Below the pieces are notes generated by a model. That model did not search any database and had not been told where the DNA came from. It worked only from the letters and a program-made list of their open reading frames with translations. From assembly GCF_031157275.1 (NCBI RefSeq), contig NZ_JAVIFW010000035.1, forward strand, positions 1 to 61,986: a stretch of DNA of 61,986 nucleotides, given 5' to 3'. Position numbers and translations under genes: made by a program. The stretch comes from Streptomyces sp. LHD-70 (GTDB lineage: Bacteria; Actinomycetota; Actinomycetes; Streptomycetales; Streptomycetaceae). Numbering within the stretch: position 1 is the stretch's first letter; each line of letters starts with the position of its first letter. This document shows positions 52,627 through 61,867 of the stretch, piece after piece.

Positions 52627-53709
52627 CACAGGACCACCACCGAGCGGAGCACGTCACGGCCTGCATCTTCGAGAGGGCCTGCTCGACGGCTTCGATCCCG
52701 ATCTCCTCCGTGACGAACTTGTCGAGCGGCAACCGTCCTTGCAGGTACAGGTCCACGTACGTCGGGAAGTCCCGGCTGGGCAGGCAGTCCCCGTACCAGG
52801 ACGACTTGAGCGCACCACCGCGGCCGAAGTGCTCGGTCAGCGGGATCTCCGGGGCCATGAGCTCCGGCGTCGGGACACCGACGAGGACCACGGTGCCGGC
52901 CAGGTCACGGACGAAGAGGCCTTCTTGTAGGTCTCCGGACGACCCACTGGTCGATGACGACATCCGCGCCGTGATCGCCGGTAGCGGCGCGGATCGCCTC
53001 GACCGGCTCGGCGTCCGTGGCGTCGACGGTGTGCGTGGCGCCGAACTTCTGGGCCCACTTGACCTTCCGCGGGTCGGTGTCGACCGCGATGATGGTGGCC
53101 GCACCGGCGAGCTTCGCTCCGGCGACAGCGGCATTGCCCACGCCGCCGCAGCCGATCACGGCGACGGAGTCGCCGCGCCCGACCTGGCCGGTATTGACGC
53201 CGCCCCTAGGCCGGCCATCACGCCGCAGCCGAGCAGACCGCCACGGCCGCTGGCGCCTCCGAGTCCCCCTTGGTGCGCTGGCCCGCCGCGACGAGGGTCT
53301 TCTCCGCGAACGCCCCGATCCCCAGAGCCTGGGACAACTCGGTCCCGTCGGTGAGTGTCATCTTCTGCTTCGCGTTGTGCGTGTCGAAGCAGTACTGCGG
53401 TTTGCCCCTCCGGGATGCGCGGCAAGTGCCACACACGGCACGCCAGTTCAGAACGACGTAGTCTCCGGGCTCCAGATCGGTGACGTCCGCACCGACGGCT
53501 TCGACGATCCCGGCGGCCTCGTGCCCGAGCAGGAACGGGAACTCGTCGCGGATGCCGCCCTGGCGGTAGTGCAGGTCGGTGTGGCACACCCCGCAGGCCT
53601 GCACCTTCACCACGGCTTCGCCCGGCCCAGGGTCGGGCACGACGATCGTCTCCAGTCTGATCGGTTGGCCCTTGGCGTGGGCGACGACGGCCTGTACCTG
53701 CTGGGGCAT
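52625..53709 (-). pseudogene. S-(hydroxymethyl)mycothiol dehydrogenase, frameshifted
   Basis: Zinc alcohol dehydrogenase fold. From ATG 53709: VQAVVAHAKGQPIRLETIVV, ACGVCHTDLHYRQGG (catalytic zinc Cys/His), LGHEAAGIVEAVG, CGTCRASRRGKPQYCFDTHN; then in other frames GLLGCGVMAGLGAA, VIGCGGVGNAAVAGAKLAG and VVLVGVPTPELMAPEIPLTE. The match is to MscR/AdhE2-type mycothiol-dependent formaldehyde dehydrogenase. Four one-base deletions (near 53245, 53205, 52970 and 52923) destroy the frame. An intact gene would remove formaldehyde released by N-demethylation. Confidence 0.85.
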
Positions 53710-53759
53710 GGCCTTTCCTCACGGTAGGTGTGGCTCTGGGGAGTGGGAGGCCGTGTGAC

Positions 53760-55157
53760 TCACGGAGCGAGGGAACGGCTCTGGCGGCCGGCCGACGGGT
53801 GCGACGGCTGTGACTGCTGCCCGGCGACTTCGCCGGGTGCGGTGCCCAGGGCGGCCGCTTCGTGCAGGGTGAGACCGCGGGTCTCGGGCGCCCAGAGGAC
53901 GGAGATCACTGCGCCGGCCAGGCTGACCGCGGCGGCGGCGAGCATGGTGCCGCCGATTCCCCAGCCGGTCAGGGCCACAGGTACGAGATACGTGCCGGCG
54001 GCGGCCCCGATACGGCTCAGCGAAGAGGCCAGTCCGACCGCGGAGCCGCGTACTTCGGTCGGGAACAGCTCGTTGGGGTAGAGCCACTGCAACACCTGCG
54101 TGCCGCCGATGACGACCGCGTACCCGGCGAAGAGAACCATGACCACGGCGGCGGGGGCGGTGGGGAAGAGGCCCAGGACGAGCAGTGCGAGGCTCGACCA
54201 CAGGAAGCTGTGGATCAGCAGGGTGCGGCGGCCCAGTCGGTTGACGAGCGGCATGGCGATCAGACAGCCCACCAGGAACATCACCGTGATCAGAGCCGAT
54301 CCGACATGGGCGAGCCCGCCTTCCAGATGGAGCGCACCGAGGATCGTCGGCCCGAAGGCGTAGATGGCGAAGAGCGGTACGACAGCACAGGTCCAGAAGC
54401 CCGAGACGAACAGCATCCGCCCGCCGTAGCCGGAACGCAGAATGGCCTTCAGGTCGACGTTCTCGCGCTGCTCCTCGGGCAGGTCGCCGATGCCGACCCC
54501 GGGGCCGTACACCTTACGGAGCACCTTCTCGGCTTCCTGTACCCGGCCCTTCTTCAGCAGCCAGCGCGGAGACTCGGGCGTGCCCAGGCGCAGCAGGACG
54601 ATCAGAGTGCCGGGGAGTGCGGCGCTGGCGAGCATCCACCGCCAGGCGTCGTCGCCCAGGGCCAGCAGCAGCTCGCCGACAACGTAGGCCACGGCGGCCC
54701 CTACGAACCACATGACGCTCAGGGCGCTGAGCAGAGGGCCGCGGTAGCGGCGCGGGGTGAACTCGGCGAGCAGCGAGGTGGCGATGGGGTAGTCCGCGCC
54801 GACCGCCATGCCGATGAGCAGTCGCAGGACGAACAACCACACCGGGTCGGTCGCCCAGAACTGGGCGACCGAGCAGACGATGATGGCGATCAGGTCTATG
54901 GTGTACAGGACTTGGCGTCCGAACTTGTCCGTCAGCCAGCCGCCCGCGAACCCGCCGAGGAAGATCCCGATGAGCGCGGAGGCCCCGATCAGGCCCTGGG
55001 CTGAGGCCGAGAGGTCCAGCTGCGGGGTGATCTGCACCATGGCGACGCCGATGATGCTGAGGACGTAGCCGTCGAGGAAGGGGCCTCCGGAGGAGTACAG
55101 CGCGAGTTTCTTGTGAAATCTGGACAGAGGTGCGTCGTCCAGTACGTGCGTGGTCAT
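53760..55157 (-). CDS. MFS transporter (metabolite:H+ symporter, sugar-porter-like)
   Basis: About 465 residues, ATG 55157 with GGAGG six bases upstream. SGGPFLDGYVLSIIGVAMVQ, GGWLTDKFGRQVLYTIDL, LRLLIGMAVGADYPIATSLLAEF, TPESPRWLLKKGRVQEAEKV and LFPTEVRGSAVGLASSLSRIGA are the same motifs as in the MFS protein at 11562-12899, so the two are paralogues. It follows the TMADH-like gene by 103 bases on the same strand and probably imports its substrate. Confidence 0.88.
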   Translation of the reverse strand: MTTHVLDDAPLSRFHKKLALYSSGGPFLDGYVLSIIGVAMVQITPQLDLSASAQGLIGASALIGIFLGGFAGGWLTDKFGRQVLYTIDLIAIIVCSVAQFWATDPVWLFVLRLLIGMAVGADYPIATSLLAEFTPRRYRGPLLSALSVMWFVGAAVAYVVGELLLALGDDAWRWMLASAALPGTLIVLLRLGTPESPRWLLKKGRVQEAEKVLRKVYGPGVGIGDLPEEQRENVDLKAILRSGYGGRMLFVSGFWTCAVVPLFAIYAFGPTILGALHLEGGLAHVGSALITVMFLVGCLIAMPLVNRLGRRTLLIHSFLWSSLALLVLGLFPTAPAAVVMVLFAGYAVVIGGTQVLQWLYPNELFPTEVRGSAVGLASSLSRIGAAAGTYLVPVALTGWGIGGTMLAAAAVSLAGAVISVLWAPETRGLTLHEAAALGTAPGEVAGQQSQPSHPSAGRQSRSLAP

Positions 55158-55260
55158 CACGGCCTCCGGCATTCGGCGAGCTGCGGTTGTGGGTTTCCTG
55201 GACGGGTCGGCTGCGCGGCAACGGGGAGCAAAGGTCCTCAGGAGGACCCGAGGACGAGCC

Positions 55261-57315
55261 TCAGACGGACAGGGCGATCCGGCGAGCGTCGTACATCGCC
55301 GCGTGGATGTTGCGACCGGCCACGGCATCGCCGACGCGGAACAACTGGTAGCTCCCGTCAGGGTTGTTGACTGTCGTCTGCGGTGCTACGGCGGCGAGTG
55401 CGTCCAGGTCGGTCTCGCCGAGGTTCCTTGACGCGTCCCTGAGCTGCAGGTAGACGTCGTCGTTGGGCAACGTGCCGTGCTCGACCACGACTTGGTCCAC
55501 CAACCGCTCCACCAGCTCGCCGGTGTAGGCGTTGTGCAGCACGGCGACGAGCCCGTCGCTGGCCCGGCGGACCTCGCGCAGCCGGTGGTCCGGGGTGAGC
55601 CGCACACCTGCCGCGTAGAACGTCTTCAGGTACGCGGGGTACAGCGTGCCCTGCACCTCGTGGCCCACCACGCGGTCGGGGGTGACGATCTCCACCTCGG
55701 AATCCGCCTCGACGAGTCGCTCCGCGGTGGACAGGGCCTGATCGCTGCCGTGGTCGTCGAAGACCAGCACGCGTCGGCCCTTCGCGGATTCACAGCCGCT
55801 GAGGATGTCCCACGTCGAGACGGTGAGGTCTTCCCCGGCCTTGAGGGGCGGCGATGCGGGCAGCCCACCCGTCGCGGTGATCACGATGTCCGGGTCGAGC
55901 GCGCGTACGTCGACGGCGTCCGCGTAGCTGTTCCGCCGCACGGTCACACCGAGCCTGCGGGCCTCCGCCTCCAGCCAGTTGACGATGCTCAGCAGTTCCT
56001 TCTGCCGCTCGTTCGCCCGCGCGGCGAGCTGTATCTGGCCGCCCAGCTGGTCAGAGGCCTCGAACAGGGTCACCTCGTGCCCACTCTCGGCGCAGACGCG
56101 GGCCGCCTCGAGGCCGGCCGGCCCGCCGCCGATGACCACGACCCGCTTGCGGCGCTCGGCCGGCGGCGCGATGTGCGGGATCAGGTGCTCGCGGCCGGTG
56201 GCCGGGTTGTGCAGGCACAGCGCGTCGAGCCCGACGTAGATCCGGTTGAGGCAGTACGAGGCACCGACACAGGGACGGATCCGGTCCTCCTCGCCCGCCT
56301 CGAGCTTCTTCACGATGTGCGGGTCCGCCATGTGCGCGCGCACCATGCCGACCAGGTCGAGGCAGCCCTCCCGCAGCGCGTGGCGTGCGGTGGGCAGATC
56401 GGCTATGCGACCCGCATGGATGATCGGCAGACCGACTTTCTCCTTGAACGACTTGACGAGGTCCAGGTACCCGCCGAGCGGAGAACCGAGCGGCTGGATC
56501 TGACGGGCGAGCTCCAGGTCCGTCGTCGCCGAACCCGCCGTCAGGGAAAGGAAGTCGACGAGCCCGGACTCGGCCAGGCGCTGCCCGATGCTGATCGCGT
56601 CCTCGGAGGTGAGGCCGCCTTCGGCCCGGTCGTCGGCGCTCATACGCAGGCCGACGATGTAGTCGTCGCCGACCGCGGCGCGGACCGACTCCAGGACTTC
56701 GAACAGGAACCGGAGTCGGTTGTCGAGGCTGCCCCCGTAGCGGTCGCTGCGCTGGTTCATGCGCGGCGACCAGAACTGGTCGATGAGTTGTCCGCCGTGG
56801 GCGCTGACTTCGATGCCGTCCAGTCCGCCGAGCTTGCACCGCCGCGCCGCTTCGCCGTACGCGCGGACGGTGCGGCGGATGTCGAAGTCCTCCATCTCCT
56901 TGGGGAAACTCCGGTGCGCGGGCTCGCGCAGGGGCGACGCGGAGAGCGTGGGCAGCCAGTGGGCGGTGTCCCACTCGGTGCGGCGCCCCATGTGCGTGAT
57001 CTGGCTCATGACGGCCCCGCCGTGGGCATGCACACGGTCGGCAAGCTCGCGGAGGTACGGGATGATCGCGTCGTCGCTGAGGTCGAGCTGGCCGAACGTG
57101 GACGGGGAGTCGATCGCCACGTTGGCCGAGCCGCCGATCATCGTGAGCGCGATGCCGCCCTCGGCCTTCTCCTCGTGGTAGCGCTGGTACCGCAGCTTCG
57201 GGAGGCCATCCTCGGCGTACGCGGGCTCATGGCTGGTGCTGACGATGCGGTTGCGCAGCTGCAGATGCTTGAGCTGGAACGGCTGGAGCAGAGGGTCAAC
57301 GGTTCCGAATGTCAT
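55261..57315 (-). CDS. TMADH/2,4-dienoyl-CoA-reductase-type flavoprotein, probable N-methylproline demethylase
   Basis: 684 residues, ATG 57315. Residues 1-340 form an OYE-type FMN barrel (PLLQPFQLKHLQLRNRIVST, GLDGIEVSAHGGQLIDQFWS, NQRSDRYGGSLDNRLRF). An iron-sulfur segment has C349, C355 and C367 (CVGASYCLNRIY to ALCLHNPATGRE). Then come FAD/NAD domains (RVVVIGGGPAGLEAARVCAE). TMADH has four cluster cysteines; the position of the second is alanine here, as I recall for N-methylproline demethylases (StcD/HpbA-like). Probable reaction: oxidative N-demethylation with electrons to ETF. It is followed by an MFS gene and preceded by a 588-base gap. Confidence 0.82.
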   Translation of the reverse strand: MTFGTVDPLLQPFQLKHLQLRNRIVSTSHEPAYAEDGLPKLRYQRYHEEKAEGGIALTMIGGSANVAIDSPSTFGQLDLSDDAIIPYLRELADRVHAHGGAVMSQITHMGRRTEWDTAHWLPTLSASPLREPAHRSFPKEMEDFDIRRTVRAYGEAARRCKLGGLDGIEVSAHGGQLIDQFWSPRMNQRSDRYGGSLDNRLRFLFEVLESVRAAVGDDYIVGLRMSADDRAEGGLTSEDAISIGQRLAESGLVDFLSLTAGSATTDLELARQIQPLGSPLGGYLDLVKSFKEKVGLPIIHAGRIADLPTARHALREGCLDLVGMVRAHMADPHIVKKLEAGEEDRIRPCVGASYCLNRIYVGLDALCLHNPATGREHLIPHIAPPAERRKRVVVIGGGPAGLEAARVCAESGHEVTLFEASDQLGGQIQLAARANERQKELLSIVNWLEAEARRLGVTVRRNSYADAVDVRALDPDIVITATGGLPASPPLKAGEDLTVSTWDILSGCESAKGRRVLVFDDHGSDQALSTAERLVEADSEVEIVTPDRVVGHEVQGTLYPAYLKTFYAAGVRLTPDHRLREVRRASDGLVAVLHNAYTGELVERLVDQVVVEHGTLPNDDVYLQLRDASRNLGETDLDALAAVAPQTTVNNPDGSYQLFRVGDAVAGRNIHAAMYDARRIALSV

Positions 57316-57803
57316 CGGCACGCCCTTCCAGTGTCGTTCAGAGATGGTCCGCACACATGGCTGTCGCTGATCGAGTCCGCACTCCGGCTCTCGCAGAGGA
57401 GGGACAGAGGGCTGATCGCCTTGAGCGGATAGCCACGGAGTATGTGAGCGTGCGGGAGTTGTTGACAAGGAACTGCACCCAGCCTGCGGAAAGTTGTTCA
57501 AGAAGAGGCCAAAGTTCGACTGCATTCATGCACTGGGCATGCTGGCCGATAAGCATCTTCATGTGGGGCTTCGGGGTTGCTGGAATGCGGCTCAACAAAT
57601 GCCTCACATGCTCGTGCGTAGCGTCCGTGACATCTGGCGTCGGCCGGTGCGCTCGTCGGCGGTCACCCCCTGTTCGGCCAAGTGCCTGTCGCTGCCCCAC
57701 AGTTCGGTGTGCCTGCCCGGGCCAGGGCATGACGAAGCGGCACGCCGACGGCTTCCCGTCGACGCGCCGGGGTATGGCTGCCCGCCGGTTGTGCATGCGT
57801 AGT

Positions 57804-57837
57804 GCCCCGGCCGCTCGTGGGTGGTGGCGACCGGGGC
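57804..57837 (-). terminator. Terminator downstream of the second DAO gene
   Basis: GCCCCGGCCGC (57804-57814) pairs with GCGACCGGGGC (57827-57837) with one mismatch. The remaining 57316-57803 stretch has slightly lower GC and no reading frame with family features; it presumably holds the promoter of the demethylase gene. Confidence 0.7.
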
Positions 57838-57903
57838 GTTTCCCGCTCGGGCAACGGCGCTTGGAACCGAGCGGTGTCAGAGGGAGGTGTGCCGAACGTT
57901 CCT

Positions 57904-59196
57904 CTAGATCATCATCTCGGGTCGGTCGACGGGCCCGTCAGCGAAGCGGGACAGGCGGAAGGTGTCGATGGCCCGGGAGGTCGTGCCGGTCAGTGACAGG
58001 TCCGCAGCGATCTCGCCGAGTGCCGGGCCGAGCGTGAAACCGTGGCCGGAGAGCCCTGTGATGACGGTGAGACCCGAGGGCCCGGAACCGCTGTCGATGA
58101 CGGGCAGCCCGTCAGGCGTCATGTCCACCAGGCCTCCCCAGTAGCGGCAGACGCTAGCCCCGCGCAGTTCGGGGATGACGCGTGCGAGGCGGTCGAGGGA
58201 AGAATCGACCAGGGGGCGGTCGACCGCGGGTTCCGGAGAGGTGTGGGGGACGAGCCGGGTGTCGAGTGTGGCGCGGTGCCGGAGCTGTTCCAGGACGCGC
58301 CGGGTGTCCAGATTCAGCTTGAGATTCTTGCGGAAGGACATGGCGCGGGGCAGCCAGTAACGCAGCCCGTTGCAGTCGGCCAGGGAAACGTCGTGCATGA
58401 CCTTGGCGTTGAGGCCCGCGCTCACCACCACCTGCCCGCCAGGGCGTTGCCGAGCCCCGAATCCGAAGGCGCGAATGGTCTGGGTGAACAGCGGCTTGAC
58501 CGGCTCGGTCTCCAGCTCGGACATGATCACCGGCATGATCGGGACTTTGACCCCGACGGTTCTGGCGAGGTACGGAGTCCACACACCGGCGGCCACGACG
58601 ACCGCGCCGGTCTGGATCGTGCCGTGAGTGGTGTGCACGCCGGTGATGCGACCGCCCGCTTCGAGGAGCTGGGTGACCTTGACCCCGTACGCGATGTGGG
58701 CACCGGCCCGACCGGCGCGGCGGGCGTAGTGCTCGGTGCCCTTCTCGGGCTGGCAATGGGCGTCCACCGGGCTCCACATGGCGCCGAGGAACGGGCCGGT
58801 GGCGCACGGCATGATCTCGCGGGTCTGGTCTGCGTCGAGGAGTTCGACGGTGGTCAGGCCCGCCTGGTGCGCCTCCTCCACGAGGTGCCGCAGGACGGGC
58901 AGTTCCTCGTCGCTGGTACGGAAGTACAGGTTGCCGCCGGTGACCAGCTCGAAGTCACCCTCCTCGGAGGCCTCGGTCCACAATCTGAGCGCTTCTTGCG
59001 CGAGGGGGAACTCGGCGCCGTGGCGGCCCTGGACGCGCAGGGAGCCCTGGGCACGCCCGGAACCCTCCCGCGCAGGTCCGCTCTCCTTGTCGAGCAGCAC
59101 GACGCTCGCGCCACGGGCCGCGACCGCCGCCGCGGTGGCCGCTCCGGTGATTCCGCTGCCGACGACGACCACATCGGCGGTGCTGGGAAGGGACAT
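57904..59196 (-). CDS. DAO-family FAD oxidoreductase (D-hydroxyproline dehydrogenase/sarcosine oxidase beta type)
   Basis: 430 residues, ATG 59196 (AGGAGG nine bases upstream). DVVVVGSGITGAATAAAVAA binds FAD. RAQGSLRVQGRHGAEFPLAQ, AVVVAAGVWTPYLARTVGVKVPI and YWGGLVDMTPDGLPVIDSG with GLSGHGFTLGPALGEIAADL are sarcosine-oxidase-beta/HypO-like motifs. Without other subunits of sarcosine oxidase nearby it is more likely a D-amino acid or D-hydroxyproline/N-methyl amino acid dehydrogenase. It follows the enolase-superfamily gene by 95 bases. Confidence 0.87.
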   Translation of the reverse strand: MSLPSTADVVVVGSGITGAATAAAVAARGASVVLLDKESGPAREGSGRAQGSLRVQGRHGAEFPLAQEALRLWTEASEEGDFELVTGGNLYFRTSDEELPVLRHLVEEAHQAGLTTVELLDADQTREIMPCATGPFLGAMWSPVDAHCQPEKGTEHYARRAGRAGAHIAYGVKVTQLLEAGGRITGVHTTHGTIQTGAVVVAAGVWTPYLARTVGVKVPIMPVIMSELETEPVKPLFTQTIRAFGFGARQRPGGQVVVSAGLNAKVMHDVSLADCNGLRYWLPRAMSFRKNLKLNLDTRRVLEQLRHRATLDTRLVPHTSPEPAVDRPLVDSSLDRLARVIPELRGASVCRYWGGLVDMTPDGLPVIDSGSGPSGLTVITGLSGHGFTLGPALGEIAADLSLTGTTSRAIDTFRLSRFADGPVDRPEMMI

Positions 59197-59291
59197 GTGC
59201 GTGGTCCTCCTGGGTGCAGCACAAGACGTGCAGGGGGCAGAACGGGCAGGGGCAGAGAAAGGGGCGTACGGGCCGGGACGTACGGGCGCGA

Positions 59292-60404
59292 TCAGGCGAG
59301 CGTGCGCGCGTCGAGCCGGCGCAACTCCTTCTCGTCGACGGTGAACCCGAGCCCCGGACCCTCTGGCACGGCGATGTGTCCGTCGACGACCTCGACCTGC
59401 TGGTCGGTGATCTGCTGGCGGTACTTTAGCGGGCCCATCAGGTAGGACGGGTAGGCAAGTTGAGGCAGTGCGGCGGCCAGATGCAGGCCCATGGCGGTGG
59501 CGACGCCCATTTCAATGACACTGCCGACCATCAGGCCCACCCCACTGGCGTGGGCGATCTGAGCGGCCTGCAGCGCGGCGGTGGGCCCGCCGAGCTTGGA
59601 GTGGCCGACGTTGACGACCGTCGCAGAACGCTCTCGTACGACAGTGGCTGCGTCGGCGACCGTACGGACGGCCTCGTCGGCGGCGATGTCCACGCGCAGG
59701 TAACCGGCCAGCCGGCTCTGAAACGCGGCGGCGGCCGGCGGGAGCGGCTGCTCCAGCATGCTCAGTCCGATCTCCTCGACCCGAGGTAGGGCGCGGATCA
59801 GGTCGCTGGGCGACCACATCGTGTTGATGTCCACGAGCAGCCGGGCGTCTGGACCGACCGCTTCCCGGACGGCCTGGAGCCGGTCGAGGTCGTTGTCGAT
59901 GTCGCCACGCCCCGCGTACAGCTTGAGCCACCGGTAGGTCTCGCGCTGCTGCAGCGCGGTCTCGACCATCTTCTGCGGGTCCTCGTCCCATCCGACGGAT
60001 CCGTGCACCTCGGTGCGGTCGCGAAAGGCACCGCCGAGGAGGGTGTGCACGGGTACGTCCAGAGCCCGTCCGAGCAGGTCCAGAAGCGCGGTGTCCACGG
60101 CTGCCGTGGTGAACGGAGCGGACTTGAGCACCCGTGCCAGGTCGTGCAGGAGCGGCAGACGGTGTTCGGGGTCGCGGCCGATGAGCACCGGTGAGACCCG
60201 CTCCTCCACCAGCTCGACGATCGACTTCTGCGTCTCGCTGGTGAAGGCGGGCACCGGGCAGGCCTCGCCGTATCCAACCGGTCCCTCGTCGGTGCGGATG
60301 ATGACGACGACGTTCGGGGAGGTGGTGCGGTCAGTGGTGCCGAAGCGGAACGTCGACTTGAACGATGCGGCTACGGGTACTGCTTCGATGGAATGAATCT
60401 TCAT
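59292..60404 (-). CDS. Enolase-superfamily (MLE-like) epimerase/dehydratase with altered active site
   Basis: 370 residues, ATG 60404. The N-terminal cap (KIHSIEAVPVAASFKSTFRF) and barrel are complete. Metal ligands D192 (LLVDINTMW), E218 (SMLEQPLPP) and D243 (IAADEAVRT) are present. The K-x-K base pair on strand 2 is K161-L-Y163 and the strand-6 lysine is G267 (VNVGHSKLGG, with K270 three residues on), so by eye neither canonical catalytic lysine is kept. Relatives in this context are 4-hydroxyproline betaine 2-epimerase (HpbD) and cis-3-hydroxyproline dehydratase. It precedes the DAO gene. Confidence 0.82.
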   Translation of the reverse strand: MKIHSIEAVPVAASFKSTFRFGTTDRTTSPNVVVIIRTDEGPVGYGEACPVPAFTSETQKSIVELVEERVSPVLIGRDPEHRLPLLHDLARVLKSAPFTTAAVDTALLDLLGRALDVPVHTLLGGAFRDRTEVHGSVGWDEDPQKMVETALQQRETYRWLKLYAGRGDIDNDLDRLQAVREAVGPDARLLVDINTMWSPSDLIRALPRVEEIGLSMLEQPLPPAAAAFQSRLAGYLRVDIAADEAVRTVADAATVVRERSATVVNVGHSKLGGPTAALQAAQIAHASGVGLMVGSVIEMGVATAMGLHLAAALPQLAYPSYLMGPLKYRQQITDQQVEVVDGHIAVPEGPGLGFTVDEKELRRLDARTLA

Positions 60405-60475
60405 GACGGTACGGCTCCTGTTCTCACAATTCCTTTGCAGGAGTGCGCGATATGGGGGCGAACGATCGGGAGGGT

Positions 60476-61861
60476 TCAGCGCTGCTGAGCCGGCGCCGCC
60501 TGGTCGGAACGCGGAATATCGGTGGTATCCCAGTCGTCCAGGCAGAGGAGGGTGTTGTCGGGGCACAGCGCGTACGGACGCCCGTCCGTGACGAAGACGC
60601 CCGAAGGCCTGCTGCTCAGAAGACAGGCGGCGACGAAGGCGCCGACGATGCGAGGTACGTCGCACACGGCGCCGATGCGGAACAGGGACTGCGACTCCGC
60701 CGTCACCTCGTCGCCGCCCGCCCGGAGCACGATCTGCTGTTCCGGAGCGATGGCTCGGGCGGCCACAGCGACGGCGATGTTCTCCAGGCCGTCGGAGGAC
60801 ACGGCGGCGAGCGCCCGCGCGCGGGTCACGCCCACCCGCTTCAGGAGGAAGCGGTCGCCTCCCCGGCCCTGGACGACGGGGATGTTCAGGGCCTTGGCCA
60901 GCGGAAGACAGGCTGCGGCCGGATCGCGCTCCAGGGCCACGACTCGGACACCCAGGGCCCGGAGCTGGATGCTCAGCCGCAGCCCGACCTGGCCGAGGCC
61001 GACGACGATGACGTGGTGGTGGCGGGGGATGGAACGGGCCCCGAGGATGCTGGTCATCCGGTGCCCGGTCAGGCGGTCCACGAGGCTCGCGGTGAACAGT
61101 GCCGCGAGGGCGAGCACCGTGAGCATGGAGGCGGTGGTGAGCACCTTGTACCAGCTGGGTGCGTGCTCGGCGGCGGGTGATGTGCCGGTGGTGGTGAGGG
61201 TGCGGGTCGCATTCCACAGGGCCTCCGGCCAGTGCTCGTGCAGGACGACGACACCGAGCACGGTGTCGAGGGCGAGCACGCCCAACAACCCTACGAACGT
61301 GGCGAGGAGGATCTTGGCGGAGCTGCCGAGCGAGCGGATCCAGCCCAACGGGTCCGTCCGGGACCGGACGGCCCCGCCAGCTGTGAGCGCGCGGCGGGAC
61401 AGCCGTTCCCATCCGGTCGGCCCGTCGACGGCCCGGACGCCGAGAACGGTGTCGCCAGCCGGTTGCAGCATCGCGTACCGCGGATCGAGACAACTGGCAA
61501 GCAGGCTGGGGACGATGGCGTCTGTCGTACTGAGCACCGTGCAGTTCGGCACGGTGCGGGCCACCTCGTCCGCGACCGTCCGGTCGAAGATGGTCACCAC
61601 GAGACGGACGCCCGGAGTGATGTGCTCCACCAGCAGGGCGTAGCGCAGGGCCACGATGTCGTCGCGGGAGACGACGGCGACGGCGTCGGGACGCGTACGC
61701 AGAGCGTGGCGTAGTGCCTCGTCGTCGGGGCGAGAGAGGCGGTGCGGGACGCTGCCCCACTGTGTGACGCAGCGTGTGGCCCAGCGCCCCTGGTCCTCGT
61801 CGTCCTCGATGATCACTACGTGCTGGCCGAGGCGAGGGCGGTACGGTGATGGTGAGGGCAT
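60476..61861 (-). CDS. Membrane protein with two TrkA-N/RCK-like domains (ion channel-like)
   Basis: 461 residues, ATG 61861. The N-terminal RCK-like domain (HVVIIEDDEDQGRWATRCVT) is followed by two main hydrophobic stretches (ILLATFVGLLGVLALDTVLG near residue 185 and a second near 250). A second Rossmann domain follows (HHVIVVGLGQVGLRLSIQLR, VVALERDPAAACLP, ARALAAVSSDGLENIAVAVA). This layout is that of RCK-containing potassium-channel-like proteins. The pore filter TVGYG is not seen; TTTGTS occupies the corresponding place. It lies 6 bases after the etfA stop. Confidence 0.78.
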   Translation of the reverse strand: MPSPSPYRPRLGQHVVIIEDDEDQGRWATRCVTQWGSVPHRLSRPDDEALRHALRTRPDAVAVVSRDDIVALRYALLVEHITPGVRLVVTIFDRTVADEVARTVPNCTVLSTTDAIVPSLLASCLDPRYAMLQPAGDTVLGVRAVDGPTGWERLSRRALTAGGAVRSRTDPLGWIRSLGSSAKILLATFVGLLGVLALDTVLGVVVLHEHWPEALWNATRTLTTTGTSPAAEHAPSWYKVLTTASMLTVLALAALFTASLVDRLTGHRMTSILGARSIPRHHHVIVVGLGQVGLRLSIQLRALGVRVVALERDPAAACLPLAKALNIPVVQGRGGDRFLLKRVGVTRARALAAVSSDGLENIAVAVAARAIAPEQQIVLRAGGDEVTAESQSLFRIGAVCDVPRIVGAFVAACLLSSRPSGVFVTDGRPYALCPDNTLLCLDDWDTTDIPRSDQAAPAQQR

Positions 61862-61867
61862 CTCAGG

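Noticed and set aside
52625..53709. Programmed frameshifting as an explanation for the broken mycothiol dehydrogenase
   Set aside because: There are four separate one-base deletions, no slippery sequences, and the adjacent gene has a nonsense codon; decay or sequencing error is simpler.
57316..57803. Short frames in the gap upstream of the TMADH-like gene
   Set aside because: No ribosome site, family motif or consistent codon bias; treated as promoter region.
60405..61760. An 822-codon leftward frame extending upstream of the enolase-type gene
   Set aside because: The upstream part is the shadow of the RCK-like gene; enolase homology begins at ATG 60404.
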